Below are positions 1-11,165 of a DNA stretch of 64,000 bases, in pieces. The stretch is taken from positions 248,001-312,000 of the forward strand of contig JAZKJV010005764.1 in assembly GCA_037367405.1 (NCBI GenBank), in the 5' to 3' direction. The DNA is from Ottelia alismoides (lineage: Eukaryota; Streptophyta; Magnoliopsida; Alismatales; Hydrocharitaceae). The position numbers and the translations under genes are program-made. Within the stretch, counting starts at the first letter, position 1. The number at the start of each line of letters is the position of its first letter. Below the pieces are notes generated by a model. That model did not search any database. It worked only from the letters and a program-made list of their open reading frames with translations, and had not been told where the DNA came from.

Positions 1-171
1 ATTGGCATTTAGATATCATGAATACCTTAATCGAGGGTGCAATATGGACCATCTGATGCGGGATCAAGCGATTGGCTTGCCTTTCCAGGACGACCACGAC
101 GCCTTGGCATGCAATCTTCTTGGCGACGTTTTTTTGGTCGAGCCACCGGCCGCTTTCTTGATGCAATTGCA

Positions 172-3100
172 CTACAAAGTCACATGTAAAAGCAAGTAAA
201 GGATGTTACGAGTGTTGGAATTTGATAGTTTTGCCAGTTTATATAGGAAAAAGACATGTCTGAATGCTGACCTTCTACTTGCCATGGCAATTGCATCATT
301 GGAGGTTTGTGTATCTTGTTGCCTCTGGGATGGCTGCACTGTTGGTGGCTGATTAATTGGCTCCTTGCAGGTGTTCTTGTGATGACCATATGCTCCACAA
401 CGGGCACATATATGCCGAGCTCTAGGTTTCTTAACCACCTCATTGTGCGATCGAATTCTGTTCTTTTTTGGTCTCCCTGGAGGCCGTTTGGTACGGGGTG
501 CACCCACAACATATGGAAGCTTAACTGTAGCCCAAAATTCCTTACGGGTAATGGTGCTATGCCAAACTCATAGCACTTCCTGTATGTTTCCAAGGTATAA
601 TGATGGGGGATGTAATCCTCCCACCTTACCCCTCGAATGCTACTGAGAACAACAGCTGCATGCCTACAAGTGAGGCCACAAATCTGCCATCGATTGCATG
701 TACACTTACGTGCCTCTATGTCAACGACATACCGCCCATAAGGCGTCTCCACTTCTGCATCTCGGTCACTGGATCATCTAACAATGAAGCCCTGCAAATC
801 TCTTGAGATCCCCATTACGTATTCTGATGCTAGAGGGACCAAATCACCCGTTAATTGTGCTGCTCTACATCTTCGTGCGTCCATCATTGTCATAATTTTC
901 TGACGAATCCAATCCACAAGCTTGCAGAGGGGAAGATGTCTTGCCTTGGAGATCCACGCATTAAAGCTTTCACTCAAGTTGTTGGTTACATAAGCACATT
1001 GAGCGGCTTCATGGAACTGGTGTCGACTCCATGTCTGAGAGAGACTCGCTAAATAATCAAATGCGTTTTTTGATAATTTTTTAATCTCATTCATGTTATG
1101 TAGATAATGCCTCCTTTCATATGCGCTTGCAGCCGACCAAACAAGTCTCTCCAAATCTTCTCCTGGAAAATCCTTTTTGAAGTTCTTGTAGACATACCTC
1201 ATGCATGCCCTATGCTCGGCTTCCAAAAAAATTTTCATCATTGCCCCTTCAAGGCCCTTTTGTGCATCAGAAATGATTGCCAACCCTCTGCCACATTCAA
1301 ACCCGATCGCTACATGCAACTTCTCCATGAAATATGTCCATGAATCAATGGACTCATCCTCGCATATGCAAAAAGCAACGGGAAAAAGTCCATTCGTTCC
1401 ATCAAGAGCCGTGGCTGCCAACAAGATCCCAAGGTATTTCCCTTTCAAATGACATCCATCAAAGCCAAGGAAAGGCCTACAACCATTTTTAAACCCACTT
1501 ATGGAAGCCTTTAAGCAAATGAAGATTCGTAGAAATGCATCATCCTTCTCTGTGACATAATCAATCACAGATCCTTGGTTCCTCGATTTTAATTCGTATA
1601 CCAAACTCGGCACCTTAGGGTAGGTAAGCTCAACCTTCCCAAAGATCGAGTCTAGTGCAATGTTCCTTCCCCTGTAAACTCTAAGATAGGGAATTCTCAC
1701 ACTGAATTCCTCTCATAATCTACCTGAAATATCCTTCACTTACAACGTGGGATTTTCCCTCAACCACTTCTCACAAAATTTGGCAATCCATCTTTGCTTC
1801 GCCATCCCCGTATCAACTCTGTTTATACTGTTGCAAGTATGAATTCCCGACAAGGTCTTGATGCGGAATGTGCTCCTCCTGCAAGCCTAGAAGCATGGAT
1901 GCGCCACATGCACCCATCACTAACACATCTTGCTGTGATTCTTGTAGGGTCAGACTTGACAAACTTCACTTTGAATTCGTTCTTTAGGCAGTACGCAGCA
2001 AGCTGGAAGCGAAAGGCCGTATGATCTTCGAAATCACTGTCCACTTTGAAGTCCTGGTTCTCAACTTCGAAATTTGGACCCTCATAGTCCTGTATGTCTT
2101 CGATCTCTAAGTCGAAGGCATCATCACTAGCAAAACTCGCATCAGTATTTTCAGATGTATCTTCGGATGAATTGACGATCCATTCGTCATCTGAATCATC
2201 GTCAAGACTGAATACATCTTCAATTTCAGGGTCTGCATCAAACTCCTCTTCCAAGGAGCACCTTCTCTCTTTTGAACCCGCTCTAGCGGATTTTCTTCTT
2301 TCTTGTGCACCAGCTTCAGGGGCCTTCTGTCTTCCAGACCTTGGTGTCTTCTCTCTTTCGTGTGCTATGGATGAACTACTCTGTCTTCGCTTCTTTGTAC
2401 CAGATTGTGCTGACTTCCCAATACCAGATTGTGCAACATCTTTCTTTGTTGTTTCTTCTCTCTGGGCCTTCTGTCTTCCAGACCTTGGTGTCCTTGTAAC
2501 CACTGCTTTGCGGAGCATTCTAGGTGTCTTTGATGTTTCTGCATCGACATGTGTTCCACCATCAACTTCTTCATGTCCCAAATCTTCCATGGTATTCACC
2601 CCAGTGCTTTGCACACCCACTTCTTCATGTGCCAAATCACCTTCATCAACAACACCCCCTTCCCCCCCAATATCACCCCCTTCTCCCCCATATCACCCCC
2701 TGCCCCATCCATATAACCTCCTCCCCAGAGAGCATCGGAGAAGTCATCGGGGAGATCAGACATCCCCTCCTGTTCTGATGTTGCATTGGATGATTGTCCA
2801 TGTCCTTGGAAGTCTAATTTGCTCTTCGTCGCTTTCTCCGCCTCCTCGGCTTCAAAAGACGAGAGAGCACCGATGTCGATGAACCCAACAATGAGTTCCA
2901 CATCACCTCCATCCATGTGGCCATTGAACATACACATCATGTCTGCTTCATTTGAGAGATCAACGAAACGGCTTGCTCTCGACTTTAGGTCTTTGTATCG
3001 CATTGAGAGGATAGAAGAACTGTCCCAAGGAACAATCTTCGACATAGTGTCGATCAGGTCAAACCAGCAAGTGAAATCGGGGTCGATTCCAATCACCTCC

Positions 3101-3288
3101 TTCACAAAGTCAACATATTTTTCACCCTGACATCCCTTGGTGTCCTTAAACTGCTTGCTGTGTCTCACACGGACCGTCAGCACACCTTGCTCTCCATTGT
3201 ACCAACCCATCCTACATTCAAGATCAACAAAAGAGATGGTGCACCTTCTATATGCGTAAAACTTGATTTCGAGAAGAATTGCTCCCAA
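172..3288 (-). pseudogene. MULE transposase, frameshifted
   Basis: MULE transposases cut and insert their element with a DDE catalytic core. Read from 3288 downward, the parts are in family order but in different frames. 3288-2640 is an N-terminal PB1-like segment plus an acidic stretch. 2635-1823 is a Lys/Arg-Ser-rich linker, an acidic run and the MuDR DNA-binding segment (around ITARCVSDGCMWRIHASR). 1700-774 is the catalytic core with GFDGCHLKG (first Asp) and IISDAQKG (second Asp). 752-560 is the SWIM zinc finger CTCNRWQICGLTCRHA. The 172-507 frame holds a CCHC knuckle CARCGAYGHHKNTC. The conserved Cys-x2-His after the second Asp reads CMRY, so the His is replaced. Frames change near 2660 and 1885, single stops lie between 1700 and 1823, and another shift precedes the knuckle. 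It cannot encode an intact protein. The family assignment is firm; the exact intron or frameshift positions are not. Confidence 0.85.
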
Positions 3289-3810
3289 TCGAACCTAACA
3301 AAGTATGATCAAAACCCAAAAACCATCGAATCGAAAAACCCTAAAATCGATCAATACGGGTAAACTCCAAATCCTAATAAGATTTAGTAAGATTGCAATG
3401 GAGAAGCTCCCCCACTCGATTCAGGTCGTTAATACGAAAATCCCCAAACCCTAACTAACCTGGAGAAGGCAATGGAGAAGCTCCCCACTTGATTACGACC
3501 GTCAATATGAAAATCCCCACCCACGAGGCTTCAATCAGCTTGCGAAGCTCCTCTGCCTGATGCAGAAGAAAACGGGAGACAAAAGTTGGAGATTGTTGAG
3601 CTTCTCTGGGAGGGAGACGATGGCATGCGGATTTTGGGGGGGAAACAATACTTCTAAGTCCTCTTCTCCCGCCACTTGCGCGGGGTTAGGACACGTGGGT
3701 ACCTTTATTTCTCCCGCCTACAATTTTGCCTCGGGAATCAAAAGGGTTATCGCACTTGAGCCATGTCTAACCACGGTTAGACCATTCCGAACAACGACGA
3801 TGTTACGGAG

Positions 3811-3921
3811 GGGCACAATTGCTAACGGTGAAACTTTAGAGGGGCACAAGTGATATTACCAAAAAGATAGGGGTATAACTGATATTGCAACATCTCAGAG
3901 GGGCACAAGTGATAAAAACCC
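3811..3921. repeat. MULE terminal repeat, inner copy
   Basis: This 111-bp segment recurs at 4071-4181, exactly 260 bp away and in the same orientation. The outer ~75 bp are nearly identical, including GATATTACCAAAAAGATAGG; the inner 30 bp are diverged. It contains internal echoes of GGGGCACAAGTGATA, a short motif used three times. Its outer end AAAAACCC matches the end expected of a plant MULE. Confidence 0.75.
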
Positions 3922-4070
3922 ATTTATTTAATACCCACCAACTGCCCAACAAACCCTATTAATATACTATATACAACGGTCTCCTGCTCTGTTGCTGTCA
4001 GTGGCCAAATGTCACATCTCACTGTCATAAACGTCCGTTTGGGAGAGATGCAAATGACAACTAACCTCAG

Positions 4071-4181
4071 GGGCACAATTGATATTTCTCCCAGTTTCGA
4101 GTGGCACAAGTGATATTACCAAAAAGATAGGGGTATAACTGATATTGCAACATCTCAGAGAGGCACCGGTGAAAAAAACCC
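4071..4181. repeat. MULE terminal repeat, outer copy
   Basis: Second copy of the 3811-3921 segment, same orientation. It ends in AAAAAAACCC at 4181. The ~150 bp between the copies encode nothing recognisable. Either an element end was duplicated in tandem or a second MULE end lies beside the first. Confidence 0.7.
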
Positions 4182-4839
4182 TATTATTTATATAAGCTCT
4201 AAAACATCAATTAACATTTCAATTTCGAAATAAAATGAATCGAATTTGAATATTCGAAACTCAAAATGAATTGAATTTGAATTTAAGTTAGTCAATTCGT
4301 TTGAAATTCGATTCGAGTTCGATATGAAATTTTTATAATGAATGGAATTAGAATCTTGGTGGATTAGAAGGTATTCGATTCGATTAGCATCCCTAATTAT
4401 ATGGTCGGGAGATGCGTGAGAATTGGTTGGTTTTGTTCTTTTGAGGATTTCTAACGAAGTGACGATCTTTAGGACCCTCACTCTGTGGTTGGGGCTTCTT
4501 GCATTGTGGTTCATTTATCCTCCGGAGTAGTTTGCTATACTCAACGCAGAAACTCAAAAAGGCACGTGCATGATGCGAGAATGCTCATGGAGGATGGTGT
4601 ACCAACGGTGTACATCTTAGTTGGGCAGATGCCACTGGATGAAAATCGGAAAGTTGGATAGAGGTTTACATCAGGAAGTTCAGGAAGCTGGGTGTGCTGT
4701 AATTGTCAGGAGGGGGAGATGGAGGCCTGGAAAGAGGTCGCTGATTTAATCATGGCTTAATCTGGAGGGAGGGATCACAAGGTTGCCAATGAAGTATCGA
4801 ACATGGGTCGTGTGCAGCTTTCATGATTGTGTGTAGTGA
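4182..4839. other. AT-rich spacer, no gene recognised
   Basis: The first 220 bases are simple, AATTCGAA-rich sequence. The rest shows no convincing protein match in any frame. Its right part may be the decayed 5' half of the LINE relic whose endonuclease end becomes recognisable after about 4840. Confidence 0.5.
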
Positions 4840-5580
4840 AAGGTAATGACAATCTATATTGCAGAATTGGGTGTAGAGTTAGGTGCTACTTCGGGATATA
4901 AGATTGGAGAAACACGGCATTGGAATGTAGCAAAGAGGTAGATGACACAGAGCGTTACTAGTACTTCTGTTGGAGGAGCTTGACATCGAGATCAATATTT
5001 CGACAGATTCCTTGGTTCCACAAATATGCTCATTCAAATTGAATTTATTTGGTGAAGGTTGTATTTTGTACCGGATCAGACCGGTCACCCCATACCACAC
5101 ACACCACTTGTGACTCAGGATAGAATACACAATTAATATCTTTTTTCCATATTAGAAAAATATTTGCTATTGGAGCAGTGCTTATAATGCCTAAATGACT
5201 TCAGGCTCGACAACTTCTCGACTTCGCTACATGTTTATACCCTTTGAACTTCACTTAAGGACACACAGAAACGAATATTGGTCAAGAGAGAGGTGACTAG
5301 GAGATCGACATGAGATGAGGGTGGACAAACTAGGCCAAGTTGAGAACAATCGGCTTTTGGACTAGAGAGGGAGATGGAGCACAAAATAGAACATCATAAG
5401 ATTGTCAAAGAGGATGAACATAAGAAAGAGGTAGAATGACGTTAATGATTGATTCAAAACTGGACTGGAGATGTGAACACCACTATCTTTCACATAATAA
5501 CCAGTGGCAAAAGGAGAAACCTTGTCTAGAACTTGTAAGTGTCATGAGGGAAGTTTCCGGTTATTAATTATTTGCAATGC
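4840..5580 (+). pseudogene. LINE host H1, fragment 1: end of endonuclease and linker to reverse transcriptase
   Basis: Decayed L1-type ORF2. Around 4950-5110 conceptual reading in shifting frames gives a stretch ending YFDRFLGSTN and then a relic of the SDHSP-type endonuclease C-terminus, in the order seen in intact LINE A2 (FLASAELL...SDHSP). Around 5420-5530 it gives KEDEHKKEVE, then DVNTTIFHIITSGKRRN, the counterpart of the A2 linker ending FFHRIASGRHRSN. Many stops and shifts are present. The relic continues at 10995, 17029 and possibly 21880, because younger LINEs are inserted in it. The left limit is uncertain. Confidence 0.6.
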
Positions 5581-7030
5581 GGGGTCTCGGAGAAGGGGAA
5601 GTCGGTGGTATACGGGGAGCATGGGGAGGGGCAGGTCGTCGGTGGGTTTGCGGAGCCTACCAGAGGGGGACGTGGAGAGTGGGTGCATGTATCACACAAG
5701 AAGCCGGAGAGGAGGTGGTTCCGGTGTGGAACTAGGGGGCATGTTGCTTCGTTCTGTCCGTCCCCGCCGAGATGCTTCTCTTGCGGGAGGCCTGGACACC
5801 GCCGAGCTACGTGCATGTCTGCTCTTGGGTCTTTTGTGGCTGATGGTCCTACGCGTGGCTCGGCTCGTCAACGCGGGCAACGCGTTTCCTATACATCATC
5901 TGTTCGCCAGGGGGGTCCTAGCTTCGCCGAGGTGGTTGCGGATGAACCTCGACCTGCAAGTGTAGCTCAACATGCGAGTAAATCTCAACCTGTGGTGAGG
6001 GGAGTTGGCTCGTTGACCCCTGAGGAGGTAAGGGGAGACGTTCGGGGGTCCGACGTGCATGCGCTGATCGGTGTCACGGTGCGTGGTGTTATCTCGGTGG
6101 AGGCTATGAAGACCCACCTGCATGGTTTCCTTGGGTCACAGTTTAAGGGTGACGTGGTGAAGCTTGATGATCGGAGGTGCTGCGTTCGGGGACTCTCATT
6201 AATCCAGAGGGATCGCGTTCTTCAGAATGGTGATGCTGGCAATGTCTGCTGGCAAAATCTTTGATTTGTCGATGGTTCCTGTACGGAGGTGGAGGTCTGT
6301 GTTGCAAGGGTGACAGGCGTTCCCTTCCTGTCCCGGACGGTAGGCTGCTTGCTTAAGGCCCTACGGCGGTGGGGAACGGTTTTTGCGGTGCTTGAAGACG
6401 ACCTCATGCCCGAGTCACCGGCGGACGACGCGATGGTGTTGATGGAGTGCAACAGGGGCTTCCTGGACAGTATACATGGTCAGAGTTCTTTCGCAGAGAT
6501 GGAGGTTGGTTGCTTCACGTTCTGAATCGAGCTGCAGATCGTTGAGCCTCCTCCGCCGCCGGAGCTTCCAAGGGAGAACGTCGGTTGGTTGAACGACGAC
6601 GTTTCATGTACCGAGATGACGGTTGGCTTTCCAAGGGGAGCCTTAGGTGGAACGACACGCGAGGTTGATTACACGCGACCTTTGGCGGGTTCGTCTCGGG
6701 TACTATGCATGGTGTCCCAAAAATTCCCTTTGTCTTCTGTCGTGGAAAGAGGGATAACTGTATGGACAGCGCCACCTTGCTCTTTGCCGCTGGATGTGGG
6801 TCCGAGAGCCCGTGTTGTGCGTACGGACCCTTTCGCGGGTCCGGTCCCCCCTTTTAGCGTCTGCTCGGGTACGAAGGGCTTCTCAGATTCGGTTCTTAAT
6901 CGGGTCTTCTCTGCAACATCGGGCCCCGCGGATCCCTTGCCTTACGTGGCCTTGTCGGCCTCGCCGGCGTGGTCCGTCCCGTTTGGAGGATCCGGGGGTT
7001 CGTCCATTGGTGATCCTCCGTAGTCGGTAA
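5581..7030 (+). pseudogene. LINE A1 ORF1 (zinc-knuckle nucleic-acid-binding protein), broken
   Basis: ORF1 proteins of plant L1 elements bind the element RNA. Two adjacent CCHC knuckles lie near 5715-5815. The second, CFSCGRPGHRRATC, is intact. In the first the leading Cys is Trp (WFRCGTRGHVASFC), whereas A2 has CFLCGVRGHVASFC. An RRM-like region follows (DVHALIGVTVRG to LDDRRCCVRGLS). The frame stops at 6264 and is picked up with further stops or shifts by 6289-6525, 6589-7023 and 7036 onward, ending near the basic GKRYRRRNG motif also present at the end of A2 ORF1. There is no ATG at the start because the element is truncated. Confidence 0.8.
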
Positions 7031-7354
7031 CTTACTTGGGCGGCCCCGTCATGGCGGAGAGAGGGATCTGGACCCAGCCATCGCCAAGCTTCGGTCCTGC
7101 TCTTTCGTCCTCGCCCGTTGTCACCGATGTCCTCTGTCGTGAGGATGTTGCCACTGCTGATACCATGTTGCCGAGCACCAGCACGGGCGCTGATCAGTCT
7201 TCTGAGGGGACAAGTGACAGGAGAGCTGGTAAGAGATACAGAAGAAGGAATGGGACCAGGTCTTCCCGATTGGAGGCGCAGCCATGCTCGACATTAAAGA
7301 ATACCGTTGCGGAGGCCGCGGGGGTGGCCCACATTCAGGGGAGGCACGACAGTC

Positions 7355-10300
7355 CCAAATCAGAATTCTGTCCTGGAACGTTGGAGGGCTCGGGGACCCG
7401 GGCAAGCAGAGGACACTGGGGTCGAGATTCGTGTAGTGGGACTGCGATGTCATTATGCTTCAAGAAACGAAGCTTCAATCCGTCACGAACGACCTGTGGA
7501 GGTCTTTTGATGCGGGGGGAATTGATCAATTTAGAGCGGTGGATGCAGTGGCCGCTTCTGGTGGGATGCTGGTGGCGTGGAGATCTTCGGCTCTGGCTTT
7601 CAACTCGGTTATTCGCGGGAGACACGTGCTGACGGTCCTACTGGTATGTACGAATTCCTCTTTGCCGTTGGTTGTCTCCTGTGTTTACGGTCCCTGTTGT
7701 GCTGGGCTACGTGGAGAAGTTTGGGAGGAGCTTCTCGAGGTGGGCAGGACGGTCCCGGATGTCCCTTGGCTCATCGGGGGGGGGGGCTTTAATGTATCGC
7801 TGAGGACTACCGACAGGCCCGGGTGCGGGGGTACAGGACCCGGGGTCGGTCGAGTTTGCTGGCACTATTGATTCCTTGGGACTCAAGGTTTTGGATGCGG
7901 AGGACGTTGCCTACACGTAGAGAAGCTCCAACTCGCGCTCGCTTATCGATTGCTTTTTGGCCTCGCCCGAGCTGCTGGAGTCCTTCGCTCTCTCCTTTGT
8001 GGGGGCCAAGCCACGGACTTTATCCGATCACACACCAATTGTTTGGGATTCTGGTGATGCCCCTGCGCAAAGGGGGCTCTTTAGATATGAAAAGTGTTGG
8101 CTAATGGAGGAAAATTTTAGGGAGGTGGTGGCCTCTCATTGGTCTAGCGTGGTGGTTTCTGGCGCGGCCGCGTCTCGCTTTGTTCAGAAGCTTACCTCCT
8201 TGCGTGTAAGGCTGTCTACCTTCAAGAGGGATTCTAGGGCGGCCAGGTGCGTGGCGAGGAAGAGGCAGAGGAGGTGGTTCGGAGATTTGATGCGTTGGAG
8301 GATCGTAGGGAGCTCTCGGTGGACGAGTTGGCTTCTCGCTCGGCTGCTCAAAAGCAAATTGCCATTGAGGATCGCAAGCGGGTCACAGAGTGGAGGCAGA
8401 GGTCGAGAAGTGTTTGGCTGCGGGAGGGGGACGCGAACACATCGTACTTTCATCGCGTGGCCAGTGGGAGGCGACGGTCCAATGCGCTACGATCGATTCA
8501 GTTGATGGGGTCCGCTGGGGAAAGCTATTATCAACCACTATAAAGACGTCTCATCGAGGACTATTCCGAGAATCTGGAAGTGGTTGGGCCTGGGGACAGC
8601 GCCCGTGGAGACCTCCTTGTGTGACATGCTCACTCGGGATGTGTCCTTGGAGGAGATTAAGGATGCGGTTTGGGACCTGAATGCTGATGCCGCTCCGGGA
8701 CCAGATGGCTTCCCGGTGTCTTTCTACAAGGACTTTTGGGATTTGGTTGGCTCTGAGGTGTTGGAGGTCACCTCTGAATTCTGTTTGGGAAATGCGGGCT
8801 TCGAGAGGATTAACCATGCGATGATCATTTTGCTCCTCAAGTCTTCGGCGCCGGATGCTATTGACGACTGCCGTCTTATTGCGGTTTCGAACGCTTTATA
8901 TCTGATTATCGCGAAGGTGTTCGCCATTCGGTTGAGTCGTGTTCTTGAGAGCACTATCTCCCCATTGCAATCTGCTTTTGTTCCGAGGAGGCGGATCTCG
9001 GATTGCCTCACTCTCGCGTCGGAGATCATTGCGGACTGGCGGAGGAGGGATAAACGCGATGTTTTGTGGAAGGTGGACTTTGCGAAGGCTTACGATAGCC
9101 TTAACTGGAGGTTCCTTTGGTCGGTGCTGCGGAGGAGGGGGTTTCCGAAGAAGTGGATTACTTGGATGAGGCGCTGTGTGACTACATCTTCTTTTACGGT
9201 CATGGTTAATGGTCGCCCGGAGGGGGGCTTCTTCCAGCCTCGGAGGGGGGTACGCCAGGGGTGCCCTCTTGCTCCTATGTTGTTTGTCCTCGCTGCGGAC
9301 GTCCTGACTAACATTGCGCTTCGTGTGGTTAGCTGCGGGTGGATACTCGGGGGACGGGTCGCTGATTCCGCTCTTACAGTACGCCGACGATACTCTCTTC
9401 TTCATTGGGGGGGGGGGGTTGGGGAGGCAAAGGGAATGGCCGTGGCTCTGGAAATCTACAGTGAATTGTCCGGGTTGTTCAAAAATGCTGGTAAGTCGAA
9501 GGTCATCCCTATCGGTCTTTCTGTGGATGAGGCTGCTGCTTGCGCGCAGGCATTAGGGTCGGGCTGCAGCTCTTTACCGATGGACTATCTGGGGATGCCC
9601 TTGACTATGGGCAGAACGAGGACGAGAGATTGACTCAGAGTCGTGGAGAAGGTTGAGGCGAGGTTGGCGGCGTGGAAGTCGGCTGTTTTATCGAGGGGGG
9701 CGATTGGTCCTCCTCAAGGCGGTCCTTTCCTCCATCCCGATTTATTTCCCGTCGAACCGCCGTATACCAAAGGGCAATCGTGACCGGCTGGAGAAGCGGA
9801 TGCGTGGTTTCTTATGGGGTAATCATTGGGAGGAGTCGAGGGGCATCCACCTTGTCGGGTGGGAAGATATTACGCTCAATAAGAATCAGGGAGGGCTAGG
9901 GATAAAGTGTTTGGAGCAAATGAACGAGGCCTTGCTTCTTAAGTGGGCAAACAGAATTTGGGGACCTGGGGAGGATCTTTGATGTACCGTGCTGTGCAAG
10001 ATATACGGTGTTGGGGGGGGCGCCGCCGAGGCCGGGTGCTCGCATGGACTCTCCCACTCCGTTCTGGAGGGGGGTGGTGGAGGTTTTCTCCAAAAATATA
10101 TTTGTTTAGGCCGATCCTTGGCGGGGGTGAAGCGTTCGCTTTTTGGTCGGGTGATTGGCCGGGAGGTGGGCCCCTTTGCTCGCGGTTCCCGCGATTGTAT
10201 GCTCTCGCTGAGGACAAGTGTGTGTTGGTTGCGGCTTGCTGGTCGGATGGAAATTGGTGCCCGGCCTTCTCATCTAATTTCTCCGACCAGAGGATGGAGG

Positions 10301-10866
10301 ACTTTTTGGCGTTGCTGGATGCTATCAGGGAGGTGGGGCGCCCAACGGAGGGGAGAGACCACTAGGGTTGGTGTGCGGGTCCTTTCACGGTTAAGAAGGC
10401 TTTTGGGGCAATTTGCAGGCCACCGCGATCGCGCTCGGAGGTTATGATTCGTGATTGTGTGTTTCTTTAGGCTCTCAAGCTGCCGGAGCGAATTGGTTTC
10501 TTCTTATGGCTGTTTCGGAGACAAAGGCTGATGACGAGGGACCGGTGTGCGAAGCTTCTGGGGTACACCTCTGATAGGTGCCTTCTTTGCGAGGAGGCGA
10601 TTATGTCCGTCGAACATCTATTCTTCAGATGCCCCAAGGTGATTCAGGTCTGGCAGGGGACCGGTCTGTCCTGGTGTTGCGTTGAAGATCTCGAGGCGTT
10701 CTGTGGCTCGCTGGTGGTGAATAGGAGCAGAGCTAGGAGGGAGATGATTTATCCTATGGCCATCCTGTGGGTTGTTTGGCTGGGAAGGAATGCTTTACTA
10801 TTCTCGGGGCAACACTTTTATAAGGAAAACGTGGGGATTCATGCCACGAGATCAGTGGAGGAGTGA
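7355..10866 (+). pseudogene. LINE A1 ORF2: endonuclease, reverse transcriptase, zf-RVT domain, broken
   Basis: The order is as in L1 elements. The APE-type endonuclease begins at ILSWNVGG (7365) with QETK at 7463. The reverse transcriptase core lies at 8640-9630 with PGPDGFPVSFYKDFW, GVRQGCPLAP and, in a shifted frame, LQYADDTLFF. The C-terminal Cys/His domain lies at 10500-10700 with CLLCEE and HLFFRCP. There are stops near 7437 and 9633 and many shifts. Two long G-runs coincide with key sites. Near 7782 the metal-binding GGDFN motif reads GGGGFN, so the Asp is lost. Near 9408-9418 an 11-G run follows the YADD motif. These changes would abolish activity; it is a dead copy. Confidence 0.88.
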
Positions 10867-10994
10867 GTGTTTTAATTGGTCTTTCCTTTTGTTGTCACTG
10901 TTGTTTTTTCCTCTAACTTTTTTGTTTTCCTTTTTTAAATAAAATATGGGGCGAACACCGTCGAGTGTCTCCCCCTATTTCAGGCTTTCAAAAA

Positions 10995-11164
10995 AATTAT
11001 TTGCAATGCAATAATCGGTCATTTTAACGACTTCAGCAAGAGATGCATGTATGTGTGGTGGAGGTGGATAGGAAGGAGGGCATGGAATATTTCTTCGGAG
11101 TACACTGCCTACATGATTGCATTGCTAGCTTCTTCGTGAATGAGTTTTAAAAATCAATTTGTTA
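10995..11164 (+). pseudogene. LINE host H1, fragment 2
   Basis: This 170-bp piece lies between LINEs A1 and A2. It reads IIGHFNDFSKR, then WWRWIGRRAW, then SFKKSIC, and aligns part by part with the A2 linker between endonuclease and reverse transcriptase (IVDHFRDFSS, LWRWTGFGAP, EELKSAV). It continues directly into 17029 once A2 is removed, and back into 5580 once A1 is removed. Its first 15 bases are the right copy of the A1 target-site duplication and its last 16 the left copy of the A2 one. Confidence 0.75.
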
Positions 11165-11165
11165 G

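Larger units (their letters stand above)
1..3921 (-). mobile_element. Mutator-like (MULE) DNA transposon, 5'-end side, truncated by window
   Basis: The minus strand carries a decayed transposase (172-3288) followed, on its upstream side, by about 500 bp of non-coding DNA and a terminal sequence that, read outward-in, begins GGGTTTTTATCACTTGTGCC. GGGTTTTT-type starts and long terminal repeats are common in plant MULEs. The other terminus lies left of base 1, so the target-site duplication cannot be tested. The outer edge is set at 3921, where the conserved terminal repeat ends in AAAAACCC. A second copy of the same terminal sequence lies 260 bp further out, so the true end could instead be 4181. 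The first 170 bases probably hold the C-terminal end of the transposase or the 3' untranslated part. Confidence 0.75.
5581..10994 (+). mobile_element. L1-type LINE A1, 5'-truncated, inserted in H1
   Basis: The element is flanked by a perfect 15-bp target-site duplication AATTATTTGCAATGC at 5566-5580 and 10995-11009, which fixes both ends. It has an ORF1 with zinc knuckles, an ORF2 (endonuclease, reverse transcriptase, C-terminal Cys/His domain) and a 3' tail TGGGGCGAACACCGTCGAGT followed by a short A-run. Flanking H1 sequence resumes in frame across the site (NAIIGHFNDF). The same tail type occurs in A2. It starts inside ORF1 with no upstream UTR, so it is 5'-truncated. Several frameshifts and stops disable it. 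Confidence 0.92.

Noticed and set aside
2094..2882. 262-codon plus-strand open frame over the MULE
   Set aside because: It is the antisense of the Ser/Lys-rich linker of the transposase, which is supported by domain order on the minus strand.
4188..4514. 108-codon minus-strand frame
   Set aside because: Asn/Ser/Ile-rich translation of AATTCGAA-type simple sequence; no coding signal.
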